Below, in pieces: positions 1-8,184 of a stretch of 64,000 nt of DNA. Within the stretch, counting starts at the first letter, position 1. Every line of letters begins with the position of its first letter. The stretch is from Chitinophagaceae bacterium. GTDB lineage: Bacteria; Bacteroidota; Bacteroidia; Chitinophagales; Chitinophagaceae. The stretch spans positions 45,649 through 109,648 of the forward strand of contig JAHBTR010000008.1 in assembly GCA_019638475.1 (NCBI GenBank), given 5' to 3'. Position numbers and translations under genes: made by a program. The notes under the pieces were generated by a model that worked only from the letters and a program-made list of their open reading frames with translations, was not told the DNA's origin and searched no databases.

Positions 1-677
1 GTGGTGGTCATAAAAAACATTACCGTATAATAGATTTTAAACGTAATAAACATGGTGTAGAAGCAACTGTAGCTTCAATAGAATATGACCCAAACCGTAC
101 AGCATTTATTGCATTAGTCAATTATGCTGATGGAGAAAAAAGATACATCATAGCACCACAAGGATTACAAGTAGGAGCAAAAGTAATTAGTGGCGAATCT
201 GTGGCACCAGAAATTGGCAATACACTTCAAATGAAAAATATGCCTTTAGGTACTATGATTCATAACATTGAAATGCAACCAGGTCAAGGAGGTAAATTAG
301 TAAGAAGTGCAGGCTCTTCTGCTCAGTTAGCTGGTAAAGAAGAAAAATATGCAGTACTTAAAATGCCAAGTGGCGAATTGAGAAAATTATTAATCAACTG
401 CTTTGCTACAGTTGGTGTTGTATCAAATAGCGACCATGGATTACAAACAATGGGCAAAGCTGGTGCAAATAGATGGAGAGGTATTCGTCCAAGAGTAAGA
501 GGTGTAGCAATGAACCCTGTAGACCATCCAATGGGAGGTGGTGAAGGTAGAGCATCAGGAGGTCATCCACGTAGTAGAACTGGTAAATATGCAAAAGGAG
601 AAAAAACAAGAACAAAAGGAAAAGGCAGCGATAAATTAATCATCCAACGCCGTGATGGTAAAAAAATAGCAAAATAA
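1..677 (+). CDS. rplB: 50S ribosomal protein L2 (uL2), 5' end outside window
   Basis: The reading frame is open from base 3 ([18 protein letters not shown] onward), so the gene begins before the window and about 224 C-terminal residues are visible (the family is about 275 long). The conserved L2 core is present: the [13 protein letters not shown] start of the RNA-binding domain, and the peptidyl-transferase-proximal segment with [14 protein letters not shown], which contains the invariant histidine. L2 binds 23S rRNA and joins the subunits. It heads the visible part of the S10 operon, 62 bp before rpsS. Identity is certain; the start cannot be seen. Confidence 0.98.
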   Translation, partial: GGHKKHYRIIDFKRNKHGVEATVASIEYDPNRTAFIALVNYADGEKRYIIAPQGLQVGAKVISGESVAPEIGNTLQMKNMPLGTMIHNIEMQPGQGGKLVRSAGSSAQLAGKEEKYAVLKMPSGELRKLLINCFATVGVVSNSDHGLQTMGKAGANRWRGIRPRVRGVAMNPVDHPMGGGEGRASGGHPRSRTGKYAKGEKTRTKGKGSDKLIIQRRDGKKIAK

Positions 678-739
678 ATTTTAAAAGTTAAAATATTTCT
701 TAACTAAAAGAAAGAATAAACGAAAAACTAAAATAGAAT

Positions 740-1009
740 ATGGCTCGTTCAATTAAAAAAGGTCCTTATGTAGATGCTAACTTAGAAGAAAAAGTATTAG
801 GCATAAACGAAGGAAAAACAAAGAAAGGTGTAATAAAAACTTGGAGTCGCCGCAGCACCATTACTCCAGATTTTGTAGGACACACTTTTGCAGTACACAA
901 TGGAAATAAGTTTATACCTGTATATGTAACAGAATTTATGGTAGGACACAAATTAGGAGAATTTGCACCAACCAGACATTTTAAAGCACACTCAGGCAGT
1001 AAACAATAA
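740..1009 (+). CDS. rpsS: 30S ribosomal protein S19 (uS19)
   Basis: This 89-residue protein has the S19 signature: [12 protein letters not shown] at the N-terminus, the [22 protein letters not shown] core, and [11 protein letters not shown] near the end. It binds the 16S rRNA head with S13. Its length is normal and its operon position (rplB-rpsS-rplV) is canonical. No Shine-Dalgarno sequence is seen, as is usual in Bacteroidota. The 77-bp gap to rplV holds a heptanucleotide repeat array. Confidence 0.98.
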   Translation: MARSIKKGPYVDANLEEKVLGINEGKTKKGVIKTWSRRSTITPDFVGHTFAVHNGNKFIPVYVTEFMVGHKLGEFAPTRHFKAHSGSKQ

Positions 1010-1010
1010 C

Positions 1011-1076
1011 AATTAAGAATTGAAAATTATGAATTAAGAATTTTAAAAACTCATAATTCATAACTCATAACTCATA
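1011..1076. repeat. Heptanucleotide repeat array between rpsS and rplV
   Basis: Four 7-bp units of the AATTAAG/AATTGAA/AATTATG type (1011-1038) are followed by an A/T spacer. Then come four units of ACTCATA or ATTCATA (1049-1076). The second block is roughly the reverse complement of the third unit type, so the transcript could fold back. The array fills almost the whole intergenic gap of a ribosomal operon. Related 7-bp arrays occur at 21098, 21607 and 47736. Confidence 0.85.
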
Positions 1077-1086
1077 ATAAAAAAAA

Positions 1087-1428
1087 ATGGAAGCAGTAGC
1101 TAAATTAAATAACTATCCAACTGGCCCACGCAAAATGCGTTTATTGGCTGATGTAATTAGAGGAATGGAAGTAGAAAAAGCTTTGGCTATATTAGAATTT
1201 CACCCTCAGCACAATGCCACACCATTAGCAAAATTGCTAAAAAGTGCCATCAATAATTGGGAACAAAAAAATACTGGTTTAAGTGCAGCAGACAATAGTT
1301 TAATAGTAAAAACTATTTATGTAGATGGTGGACGTACTATTAAAAGAATGAGACCAGCACCACAAGGGCGTGGATATAGAGTAAGAAAACGTAGTAATCA
1401 CGTAACATTAATTGTTGACAAAAAATAA
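1087..1428 (+). CDS. rplV: 50S ribosomal protein L22 (uL22)
   Basis: This 113-residue protein matches L22, which lines the nascent-peptide exit tunnel. It shows the [18 protein letters not shown] start, the [23 protein letters not shown] helix region, and the C-terminal [19 protein letters not shown] loop that reaches into the tunnel. Length and order (rpsS-rplV-rpsC) are standard. The start at 1087 follows an A-run immediately after the repeat array. Confidence 0.98.
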   Translation: MEAVAKLNNYPTGPRKMRLLADVIRGMEVEKALAILEFHPQHNATPLAKLLKSAINNWEQKNTGLSAADNSLIVKTIYVDGGRTIKRMRPAPQGRGYRVRKRSNHVTLIVDKK

Positions 1429-1464
1429 ACCGAATAAATTCGGATAGAAATTTAAAAAAATACT

Positions 1465-2211
1465 ATGGGTCAAAAAGCAAATCCAATTGGTAACAGGTTA
1501 GGTATCATCCGCGGATGGGAAAGTAATTGGTACGGCAATAAAAAAGATTTTGCTGGAAAATTAATTGAGGATAACAAAATCCGTACTTACCTGAATGCAC
1601 GTATTAGCAAAGGCGGTATAGCTCGTATAGTTATAGAACGTACACTTGGTAAACTAATTGTAACAATACATACCAGCAAGCCAGGTATCATAATAGGAAA
1701 AGGTGGAGGCGAAGTAGATAGAATTAAAGAAGAATTAAAAAAATTAACTGGTAAAGAAGATGTACAAATAAACATCTTAGAAATTCGTCGTCCAGAATTA
1801 GATGCACAAATTGTAGCAGATACAATAGCACGCCAAATAGAAAATCGTATCAACTTTAAAAGAGCTACCAAAATGGCTATTGCCTCTACACTTCGTATGG
1901 GTGCAGAAGGAATAAAAGTAAAATTAAGTGGTCGTTTAGGAGGTGCCGAAATTGCACGTAGTGAAGAATTTAAACAAGGACGTACACCATTACATACATT
2001 TCGTATGGATATAGATTATGCAAATGTATTTGCACAAACTGTATATGGTAAAATTGGTATTAAAGTATGGATTTGTAAAGGAGAGGTTTTAGGCAAAAGA
2101 GACTTAAATCCAAACTTTATTAGTGGAAAAAATGAAGAAAGAAGAGGTGGTGGAGATAGAGAACGCAAAGGAAACGATAGAAGAGGAGGAGAAAGAAGAG
2201 GAAGAAATTAA
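1465..2211 (+). CDS. rpsC: 30S ribosomal protein S3 (uS3) with Arg/Gly-rich tail
   Basis: This 248-residue S3 begins [18 protein letters not shown] and has the KH-domain GxxG loop (IIIGKGG, about residues 76-82). It also has the C-terminal S3 domain with [12 protein letters not shown] and GRTPLHT. S3 sits at the mRNA entry tunnel. The last roughly 26 residues are a low-complexity tail rich in Glu, Arg, Gly and Asp ([17 protein letters not shown]). This is longer and more charged than in E. coli S3 (233 residues). The tail is probably disordered; it may contact RNA or other ribosomal proteins. Confidence 0.97.
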   Translation: MGQKANPIGNRLGIIRGWESNWYGNKKDFAGKLIEDNKIRTYLNARISKGGIARIVIERTLGKLIVTIHTSKPGIIIGKGGGEVDRIKEELKKLTGKEDVQINILEIRRPELDAQIVADTIARQIENRINFKRATKMAIASTLRMGAEGIKVKLSGRLGGAEIARSEEFKQGRTPLHTFRMDIDYANVFAQTVYGKIGIKVWICKGEVLGKRDLNPNFISGKNEERRGGGDRERKGNDRRGGERRGRN

Positions 2212-2286
2212 AATGATAATACAATAATGCAATAACAACATTATTAAACTATCAAAATTTTCAAAAATTATCAAATTATTTAAGCA

Positions 2287-2706
2287 ATGTTACAGCCAAA
2301 AAGAAGTAAGCATAGAAAACAACAAAAAGGACGCATACGTGAAGTGGCAAAACGTGGTACTTCTATATCATTTGGCTCTTATGCACTAAAAGCATTAGAA
2401 CCAGTATGGTTAACAAATAGACAAATAGAAGCTGCTCGTCAAAGTATGACACGTGCTATGAAACGTGAAGGTAATGTATGGATTAGAGTTTTCCCAGATA
2501 AAATTATTACACGCAAACCAGCAGAAGTGAGAATGGGTAAAGGTAAAGGTAATCCAGAATTTTGGGCTGCTGTAGTAGAACCAGGTCGCATCATATTTGA
2601 AGTAGATGGCGTTTCTGAAACTATTGCTAAAGAAGCAATGGGTTTAGCATCTCAAAAATTACCAATTAAAACAAAATTTATAGTAAGAAGAGATTTACAA
2701 TCTTAA
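2287..2706 (+). CDS. rplP: 50S ribosomal protein L16 (uL16)
   Basis: This 139-residue protein has the L16 hallmarks: [16 protein letters not shown] at the N-terminus, an Arg-rich middle ([13 protein letters not shown]), and the [20 protein letters not shown] loop. L16 organises the A-site tRNA region of the 50S subunit. The 75-bp gap from rpsC contains an A/T repeat in which TCAAAA recurs every 9-10 bp. Operon order is canonical. Confidence 0.98.
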   Translation: MLQPKRSKHRKQQKGRIREVAKRGTSISFGSYALKALEPVWLTNRQIEAARQSMTRAMKREGNVWIRVFPDKIITRKPAEVRMGKGKGNPEFWAAVVEPGRIIFEVDGVSETIAKEAMGLASQKLPIKTKFIVRRDLQS

Positions 2707-2727
2707 ATATAAAAATAGTATTGTATT

Positions 2728-2943
2728 ATGGCAACAAAGAAACATGATTTTAGTAACAGCATTAAAGATATAAGCGAAACAGATTTACAAGCACGTATAA
2801 ATGAAGATACACTTCGTTTAAAAAAACTTGAATTTGCTCATGCAATATCACCATTAGAAAATCCAATGACAATACGTGGATTAAGAAGAGATATTGCTCG
2901 GTTAAAAACAGAATTAAGAAAAAGAAACTTGGTTAATCAATAA
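2728..2943 (+). CDS. rpmC: 50S ribosomal protein L29 (uL29)
   Basis: This 71-residue, highly helical protein carries the L29 pattern: LKKLEFAHAISPLENPMTIRGLRRDIARLKTELRKR, broken here by the usual loop around residue 42. L29 sits near the tunnel exit beside L23. It is 21 bp after rplP and followed by rpsQ, as expected. Confidence 0.95.
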   Translation: MATKKHDFSNSIKDISETDLQARINEDTLRLKKLEFAHAISPLENPMTIRGLRRDIARLKTELRKRNLVNQ

Positions 2944-3016
2944 AACCAAGCATATCAAACAATTTATTAGTCCTTTTCAAAAAAGAAAAACGACTATAAA
3001 GCTAAAAGCTTAAACA

Positions 3017-3274
3017 ATGGTAGAAAGAAATTTGCGTAAAACAAGAGTAGGAACTGTTACTAGCAACAAAATGGAAAAAACAGTAACCGTTTCTGTTGAA
3101 AGAAAAGTGAAACATCCTATCTATGGTAAGTTCGTTAAAAAAACGACCAAATTCCATGCACACGATGAAAAAAATGAGTGCACAGTAGGAGATATTGTAA
3201 AAATTATGGAAACCAGACCACTTAGCAAAACTAAGCGTTGGCGTTTGGTAGAAGTAGTAGAAAAAGCTAAATAA
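3017..3274 (+). CDS. rpsQ: 30S ribosomal protein S17 (uS17)
   Basis: This 85-residue OB-fold protein has [20 protein letters not shown] and the [19 protein letters not shown] segment, both typical of S17. It ends with the [21 protein letters not shown] block. It binds 16S rRNA helices 7 and 11. The downstream 112-bp gap before rplN contains a repeat with hairpin potential. Confidence 0.97.
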   Translation: MVERNLRKTRVGTVTSNKMEKTVTVSVERKVKHPIYGKFVKKTTKFHAHDEKNECTVGDIVKIMETRPLSKTKRWRLVEVVEKAK

Positions 3275-3383
3275 AAGCCCCCTAAATCTTTTCAAAAAAA
3301 AGACAAAGGGAATAATAAAATTGATAAAATTTTAATTTTTAAATTAAACAAAATCCTTCTACAAAAAAGAAGGAAGGGAGGCT
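3275..3383 (+). repeat. Intergenic repeat with hairpin and SD-like end, rpsQ-rplN
   Basis: The gap starts with a C-rich GCCCCCTAAATC tract just after the rpsQ stop. It then has about 60 bp of A/T sequence, followed by a hairpin (TCCTTCT, loop, AGAAGGA, 3354-3374). It ends AGGGAGGCTAAA directly before the rplN ATG. The layout of a C-rich start, an A/T middle and a GAGGCTAAA end matches the gldF-gldG gap at 16722-16849. The purine-rich end could act as a Shine-Dalgarno sequence, which is unusual in this genome. Confidence 0.55.
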
Positions 3384-3386
3384 AAA

Positions 3387-3755
3387 ATGATTCAGCAAGA
3401 AAGTAGGCTAAATGTAGCCGACAATAGTGGAGCAAAAGAAGTACTTTGTATCAAAGTATTAGGCAATAGTGGGCAAGATTATGCTAAAATAGGCGACAAA
3501 ATAGTTGTAACAGTAAAAGATGCTATACCAGCAGGAGGCATAAAAAAAGGTACAATATCAAAAGCCGTTATAGTACGCACAAAAAACAAATTACGTCGTA
3601 AAGATGGTTCATACATCCGATTTGACGATAATGCTGTTGTATTATTAAACAACTCTGATGAGCCAAGAGGTACACGTATTTTTGGACCAGTTGCCAGAGA
3701 ACTACGTGATAAAGGGCACATGAAAATTATTTCATTAGCTCCAGAAGTTTTATAA
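3387..3755 (+). CDS. rplN: 50S ribosomal protein L14 (uL14)
   Basis: This 122-residue protein is the standard length for L14. It carries [19 protein letters not shown], the central [17 protein letters not shown] segment, and the C-terminal [20 protein letters not shown] block. L14 forms an intersubunit bridge and binds 23S rRNA. The start is preceded by GGGAGGCTAAA, a purine-rich ribosome-binding-like sequence not seen before most neighbours. Confidence 0.98.
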   Translation: MIQQESRLNVADNSGAKEVLCIKVLGNSGQDYAKIGDKIVVTVKDAIPAGGIKKGTISKAVIVRTKNKLRRKDGSYIRFDDNAVVLLNNSDEPRGTRIFGPVARELRDKGHMKIISLAPEVL

Positions 3756-3807
3756 AAAATAAGAAAAACAACTAATAGTTTAAAACGTTAGTTTAAAGTA
3801 AAATAAA

Positions 3808-4143
3808 ATGAGTACAAGATTTAAACCCAAATTTAACATCAAAAAAGGCGATACCGTTGTAGTAATTGCTGGCGATGACAAAGATTTGAAAAAACCACGA
3901 AAAGTGCTACAAGTAATTTTAGACAAAAATCGTGTAGTGGTAGAAGGCGTAAACATTGTTACAAAACACACAAAACCTTCAGCACAAAATACAAAAGGTG
4001 GTATTTTAAAAATAGAAGCACCTATACACATTTCAAACATAATGTTATGGGATGCTAAAAATAGCACACCAACAAAAGTAAAACGTACAAGAGAAGGTGG
4101 AAAATTAATTCGCATTTCTAAAAAAAGCGGAGAAACTATTTAA
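3808..4143 (+). CDS. rplX: 50S ribosomal protein L24 (uL24)
   Basis: This 111-residue protein opens with a KOW motif (KKGDTVVVIAGDDKDLKKPRKVLQV) and continues with VVEGVNIVTKHTKPSAQNTKGGI. That is the L24 pattern. L24 starts 50S assembly at domain I of 23S rRNA. It lies between rplN and rplE as in other spc operons. Confidence 0.97.
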   Translation: MSTRFKPKFNIKKGDTVVVIAGDDKDLKKPRKVLQVILDKNRVVVEGVNIVTKHTKPSAQNTKGGILKIEAPIHISNIMLWDAKNSTPTKVKRTREGGKLIRISKKSGETI

Positions 4144-4170
4144 TAAACCTTTTAGAAAAATAAAGAGATT

Positions 4171-4746
4171 ATGAGTACTACAAAATATATGCCTCGCTTG
4201 GCAAGTAAATATAAAAAAGAAGTTGTACCTGCTTTGGTAAAAAAGTTTTCATATAAAACTGTTATGCAAACACCAAAGTTAGAAAAAATTTGCATTAATC
4301 GTGGTGTTAATGGAGCTGTAAACGATAAAAAATTGATAGATGTAGCCATTGGCGAATTAGAGCAAATTACTGGTCAAAAAGCTATACCTACTTTAAGTAA
4401 AAAAGATATTTCAAACTTCAAACTTCGTAAAGGAATGCCAATAGGAGCAAAAGTTACTTTACGAGGCGAAAAAATGTATGAATTTTTAGATAGATTAGTT
4501 TCTGTAGCATTACCTCGGGTAAGAGATTTTAAAGGTATTAGTGATAAAGCATTTGATGGACGTGGCAATTATACATTAGGTGTAACAGAACAAATTATTT
4601 TTCCAGAAATAGATATTGATAAAGTAAGCAAAATAACTGGTATGGATATAACTTTTGTTACATCTGCACAAACCAATGAAGAAGCATTTGAATTGCTTAA
4701 AGAATTAGGCTTACCATTTAAAAACACAAAAAAAACGAATAACTAA
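4171..4746 (+). CDS. rplE: 50S ribosomal protein L5 (uL5)
   Basis: This 191-residue protein has the L5 signatures: [19 protein letters not shown], the [11 protein letters not shown] region, and [21 protein letters not shown], with the FPEIDIDK motif. L5 binds 5S rRNA and contacts P-site tRNA. A short Asn/Thr/Lys tail follows the core. Immediately downstream (4758-4791) is a strong terminator-like hairpin before rpsN. Confidence 0.98.
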   Translation: MSTTKYMPRLASKYKKEVVPALVKKFSYKTVMQTPKLEKICINRGVNGAVNDKKLIDVAIGELEQITGQKAIPTLSKKDISNFKLRKGMPIGAKVTLRGEKMYEFLDRLVSVALPRVRDFKGISDKAFDGRGNYTLGVTEQIIFPEIDIDKVSKITGMDITFVTSAQTNEEAFELLKELGLPFKNTKKTNN

Positions 4747-4757
4747 ATAAAGAATTT

Positions 4758-4791
4758 CTTATAACAAACAAACCTTTGTTATAAGTTTTTT
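4758..4791 (+). terminator. Terminator-like hairpin inside the spc operon (rplE-rpsN)
   Basis: There is a perfect 11-bp stem: CTTATAACAAA (4758-4768), a 6-nt loop, then TTTGTTATAAG (4775-4785). Six T residues follow (4786-4791). The stem is A/T-rich, so termination may be partial. This would let rplE and the upstream genes be expressed more than rpsN and the downstream genes. Confidence 0.6.
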
Positions 4792-4812
4792 AAACAGAAA
4801 TTAAAAAATAAT

Positions 4813-5082
4813 ATGGCAAAAAAATCAATAGTTGCCCGTCAGGCTAAACGTGAATCTTTGGTTGCAAAATTTGCTGAAAAAAGAGCAGCACTAAAAGCAG
4901 CAGGAGATTATGCTGCTTTAGACAAGTTGCCTAAAAATGCTTCTCCTGTTCGTTTAAAAAATCGTTGTCAGCTTACAGGAAGACCTAAAGGCTACATCAG
5001 ATATTTTGGAATATCAAGATTAGTATTTAGAGACATGGCATTAAATGGCAAAATACCTGGTGTAAAAAAAGCCAGTTGGTAA
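4813..5082 (+). CDS. rpsN: 30S ribosomal protein S14 (uS14), zinc-free form
   Basis: This 89-residue protein has [14 protein letters not shown], the [30 protein letters not shown] core, and the terminal PGVKKASW. It has a single cysteine and no CxxC pairs. It is therefore the longer zinc-independent S14 type, not the about 61-residue zinc-binding form. It binds the 16S rRNA head. Confidence 0.97.
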   Translation: MAKKSIVARQAKRESLVAKFAEKRAALKAAGDYAALDKLPKNASPVRLKNRCQLTGRPKGYIRYFGISRLVFRDMALNGKIPGVKKASW

Positions 5083-5157
5083 CAAACACTATATTTTTCG
5101 TTTAAAAACGAAAATAAATAGAAACAATATTTAAGAACTGAATTAATTATAATACAA

Positions 5158-5556
5158 ATGGTAACTGATCCTATAGCAGATTATTTAACAAGGATTCGCA
5201 ATGCACAAATGGCGGGTCACAGAATAGTAGAAATTCCTGCTTCTAACCTGAAGAGAAGAATTACTGAAATTTTGTACGAACAAGGTTACATTTTAAAGTA
5301 CAAATTTGAAGAAGATAATAAGCAAGGTGTTATTAAAATAGCATTGAAATATGATGTAAATACCAAACAACCTGCTATTCGTTCTTTAGAAAGAATTAGT
5401 CGTCCAGGATTACGTCAGTATGCAAAACCTACTGAAATAAAAAGAGTTATTAATGGCTTAGGTATTGCTATTATCAGCACTTCTAAAGGAGTATTGACAG
5501 ATAAGCAGGCTAAACTACAAAATGTAGGTGGCGAAGTATTATGCTATGTAAGCTAA
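5158..5556 (+). CDS. rpsH: 30S ribosomal protein S8 (uS8)
   Basis: This 132-residue protein begins [16 protein letters not shown] and ends [21 protein letters not shown]. The C-terminal STSKGVLTD block is the S8 signature. In E. coli S8 binds 16S rRNA helix 21 and represses the spc operon; here that is only an analogy. The 141-bp gap to rplF contains an A/T hairpin (ATTTGATG 5573-5580 with CATCAAAT 5593-5600) and a short GC-rich tract. Confidence 0.97.
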   Translation: MVTDPIADYLTRIRNAQMAGHRIVEIPASNLKRRITEILYEQGYILKYKFEEDNKQGVIKIALKYDVNTKQPAIRSLERISRPGLRQYAKPTEIKRVINGLGIAIISTSKGVLTDKQAKLQNVGGEVLCYVS

Positions 5557-5697
5557 TATGCTAATAAAATTAATTTGATGATATGATAATGACATCAAAT
5601 TATACTAAAAAATAAGAAGATAATTTAAGCCCTCTATACGGCGGCTGAACACTTCTAAAATTCATTATCAAATTATAAATTATAAAATTTTACAATT

Positions 5698-6252
5698 ATG
5701 TCTCGTATAGGCAAACAACCCATTACAATTCCTTCAGGAGTTACAGTTACTGTAAGTAATGAAAATGTAGTTACAGTAAAAGGGCCCAAAGGCGAATTAA
5801 AAGAAACTATTGACCGTGATATTACAGTAGAAGTAAAAGATGGTATATTAACAGTAACTCGTCCTACAGACCAAATACGTCATAGAGCACTACATGGCTT
5901 ATATCGTGCATTATTAAACAATTTGGTAAAAGGCGTTACAAATGGTTATAAAAAAGAATTAGAATTGGTAGGGGTTGGTTTTAAAGCTGCTAATAGTGGC
6001 AATACTTTAGACCTTTCTTTAGGCTACTCTCACAATATTATTATTGAAGTACCCAAAGAACTTAAAGTAACTACTGTTACAGAAAAAGGAAAAAACCCAA
6101 TTGTAACTTTAGAAGGTTCAGATAAACAATTATTAGGTCAAGTAGCAGCAAAATTAAGAAGCCTACGTAAACCAGAACCATACAAAGGAAAAGGTGTGAA
6201 ATTTGTAGGTGAAGTATTAAGAAGAAAAGCAGGTAAAGCAGCAGGTAAATAG
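5698..6252 (+). CDS. rplF: 50S ribosomal protein L6 (uL6)
   Basis: This 184-residue protein has the duplicated L6 fold. The N-terminal half contains SRIGKQPITIPSGVTV and VKGPKGEL. The C-terminal half contains the KPEPYKGKGVKFVGEVLRRKAGK signature. L6 binds near the sarcin-ricin loop. Length and order are normal. Confidence 0.98.
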   Translation: MSRIGKQPITIPSGVTVTVSNENVVTVKGPKGELKETIDRDITVEVKDGILTVTRPTDQIRHRALHGLYRALLNNLVKGVTNGYKKELELVGVGFKAANSGNTLDLSLGYSHNIIIEVPKELKVTTVTEKGKNPIVTLEGSDKQLLGQVAAKLRSLRKPEPYKGKGVKFVGEVLRRKAGKAAGK

Positions 6253-6365
6253 TAAATGAGCAAATTTGAAAATGGCATAATAACCCAATTCATTTTCAAA
6301 TTTTTAAATTGAGAAATTGTCAAATTGATTTTCCGACAGCATCGGCAAATCTTAAATAAAAAAAT
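6253..6365 (+). repeat. 8-bp-spaced AT repeat and GC hairpin, rplF-rplR gap
   Basis: AAATT recurs every 8 bp at 6298, 6306, 6314 and 6322, forming a short array (CAAATTTT/TAAATTGA/GAAATTGT/CAAATTGA). Directly after it, GATTTTCCGA (6327-6336) pairs imperfectly with TCGGCAAATC around a 5-nt loop. This makes a GC-containing hairpin just upstream of rplR. Its function is unknown; it could affect mRNA processing or stability. Confidence 0.5.
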
Positions 6366-6722
6366 ATGAGTACTACTAAATTAGATAATAAACAAAAAAT
6401 AAAGTACCGCATTCGTAAAAAAGTAATTGGTACTGCTACAAAACCACGTTTAAGTGTGTTTAGAAGCAATACGGAAATTTATGCTCAATTAATTAATGAT
6501 GATAATGGTACAACATTAGCTTCAGCAGCTTCTTCAGATAAAGATATAGCTTCTCAAAAAATAACTAAATCTGAAAAAGCAACATTAGTTGGACAAGCTA
6601 TTGCACGAAAAGCAATAGATTTAGGATTGAACTTATGTGTATTTGATAGAGGAGGTAATCTATATCATGGACGTGTAAAAGCAGTAGCAGAAGGTGCAAG
6701 AGAAGGCGGACTTAAATTTTAA
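6366..6722 (+). CDS. rplR: 50S ribosomal protein L18 (uL18)
   Basis: This 118-residue protein carries the L18 pattern: RIRKKVIGTATKPRLSVFRSNTEIYAQLIND and the C-terminal FDRGGNLYHGRVKAVAEGAREGGLKF. L18 binds 5S rRNA with L5. It is followed 24 bp later by rpsE, as in other spc operons. Confidence 0.97.
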   Translation: MSTTKLDNKQKIKYRIRKKVIGTATKPRLSVFRSNTEIYAQLINDDNGTTLASAASSDKDIASQKITKSEKATLVGQAIARKAIDLGLNLCVFDRGGNLYHGRVKAVAEGAREGGLKF

Positions 6723-6746
6723 TAAATAAATTTCAAAATCTATATA

Positions 6747-7268
6747 ATGTCTAAAGTAAGCGACAACAAAATAAAAGCAGGCGGCGAAGTAGAACTAAAA
6801 GAAAAAGTAGTTGCCATAAATCGTGTTGTAAAAACTACTAAAGGTGGTCGTACATTTTCTTTTTCTGCATTGGTTGTAGTAGGTAATGAACATGGTGTAG
6901 TAGGACAAGGGTTAGGAAAAGCAAAAGAAGTACAAGAGGCTATTACCAAAGGTATTGATGATGCTAAGAAAAACTTAGTAAAAGTGCCTGTTATGCGTGG
7001 CACTATACCACACGAACAGTTTTCTAAATTAGGTGCAGCCAAAGTTTTAATTAAACCAGCAGCTCAAGGAGCTGGAGTAATTGCAGGAGGAAGTATGCGT
7101 GCTGTATTAGAAAGTGCAGGTTATAAAGATGTATTAGCTAAAAGTTTAGGTTCTCCTAATCCACACAATGTGGTAAAAGCAACTATCAAAGCATTAACTT
7201 CTTTGAGAGAGCCTGTACAAGTAGCTAAAAATAGAAATATTAAACTAAGCAAAGTATTTAATGGATAA
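6747..7268 (+). CDS. rpsE: 30S ribosomal protein S5 (uS5)
   Basis: This 173-residue protein has the S5 double-stranded-RNA-binding-like N-domain ([20 protein letters not shown], then [21 protein letters not shown]). The C-domain has [18 protein letters not shown] and [13 protein letters not shown]5 acts in decoding fidelity and lines the mRNA entry channel. Length is typical. Confidence 0.98.
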   Translation: MSKVSDNKIKAGGEVELKEKVVAINRVVKTTKGGRTFSFSALVVVGNEHGVVGQGLGKAKEVQEAITKGIDDAKKNLVKVPVMRGTIPHEQFSKLGAAKVLIKPAAQGAGVIAGGSMRAVLESAGYKDVLAKSLGSPNPHNVVKATIKALTSLREPVQVAKNRNIKLSKVFNG

Positions 7269-7352
7269 AATTTGTTGAAGGTTGAACATTTTAAAGGCTA
7301 ATAAAATAAACCAATAAAACTGTAAACCTTAAACTTTTTAAACTTATTTAAA

Positions 7353-7535
7353 ATGGCAAAAATTAAAATTACACAAATTAAAAGCGGAATTGACAGAAGT
7401 GAACGTCAAAAACAAACTTTAATAGCATTAGGATTAAAAAAATTACATGCTACTAAAGAAGTTGAAGCTACTCCACAAATTCTGGGAATGGTGAATAAAG
7501 TTAGCCATTTAGTAAAAGTAGAAGAAATAGCTTAA
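7353..7535 (+). CDS. rpmD: 50S ribosomal protein L30 (uL30)
   Basis: This 60-residue protein has KIKITQIKSGIDRSERQKQTLIALGLKK followed by GMVNKVSHLVKVEE, the compact L30 fold. It lies between rpsE and rplO as usual. The 84-bp upstream gap consists largely of TAAAC-type A/T repeats. Confidence 0.96.
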   Translation: MAKIKITQIKSGIDRSERQKQTLIALGLKKLHATKEVEATPQILGMVNKVSHLVKVEEIA

Positions 7536-7614
7536 GCTATATTAAATAATGAATGTGATATCTTATATGTTTTATATCATCAACATTTAAAATTTAAAAT
7601 TCAACATAAATTAA

Positions 7615-7634
7615 CAGCGAGGGGCGATTCCCCG
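7615..7634 (+). other. GC-rich hairpin upstream of rplO
   Basis: A GGGG-CGATT-CCCC hairpin (7621-7633) lies in an otherwise nearly pure A/T leader, 26 bp before the rplO start. The sharp contrast in base composition suggests a conserved or recently inserted element. There is no T-run, so it is not a terminator. Its role is unknown. Confidence 0.4.
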
Positions 7635-7658
7635 AAAGTTCAAAATCAATATAATAAA

Positions 7659-8108
7659 ATGAAATTACACACACTAAAACCAGCAAAAGGTAGTACACAC
7701 AAAGAAAAAAGATTAGGACGTGGTGAGGCAAGTGGTAAAGGTGGTACTTCTACCAAAGGAAATAAAGGTAGCCAAAGCCGTGCAGGCTATCAACGTAAAC
7801 TTGCACATGAAGGCGGACAAATGCCTATTCAACGTAGAGTGCCAAAACGTGGATTTAAAAACATAAACAGAGTTGAGTATAAAGTTTTCAACTTAGGACA
7901 GATAGAGCAATTACAAGAAAAATATGCTTTATCAGAATTTACTTTAGAAAACTTATATATCAATAGTTTAATCAGTCGTACAGATAAAGTAAAAATATTA
8001 GCCACAGGTGAAATTAAATCAAAATTGTCTTTTAAAGTAAATGCAGTAAGCGATAAAGCTAAAGCAGCTATAGAAGCAGTTGGCGGTAGTGTTGAAATTG
8101 TTAAATAA
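7659..8108 (+). CDS. rplO: 50S ribosomal protein L15 (uL15)
   Basis: This 149-residue protein starts MKLHTLKPAKGS and has the very basic, Gly-rich N-terminal extension (KRLGRGEASGKGGTSTKGNKG) that threads into 23S rRNA. The RRVPKRGF motif follows. It is the last ribosomal protein gene of this cluster, followed by secY after a 76-bp gap that contains a terminator-like hairpin. Confidence 0.97.
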   Translation: MKLHTLKPAKGSTHKEKRLGRGEASGKGGTSTKGNKGSQSRAGYQRKLAHEGGQMPIQRRVPKRGFKNINRVEYKVFNLGQIEQLQEKYALSEFTLENLYINSLISRTDKVKILATGEIKSKLSFKVNAVSDKAKAAIEAVGGSVEIVK

Positions 8109-8126
8109 AATTCACCTATATTGCAC

Positions 8127-8148
8127 CACACATTTTGTGTGTTTTTTT
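8127..8148 (+). terminator. Hairpin plus T-run between rplO and secY
   Basis: CACACA (8127-8132), a TTT loop, and TGTGTG (8136-8141) form a 6-bp stem, followed by T7 (8142-8148). The secY GTG is 37 bp downstream. It resembles a weak terminator or attenuator that could lower secY expression relative to the ribosomal genes. Confidence 0.5.
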
Positions 8149-8184
8149 GATTTAAGATATTAACTGTTTCAATAGAATAATAAA

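Noticed and set aside
406..615. Minus-strand frame opposite rplB
   Set aside because: It is a Leu/His-rich shadow of the L2 gene. The same applies to many antisense frames opposite ribosomal, topA and act genes.
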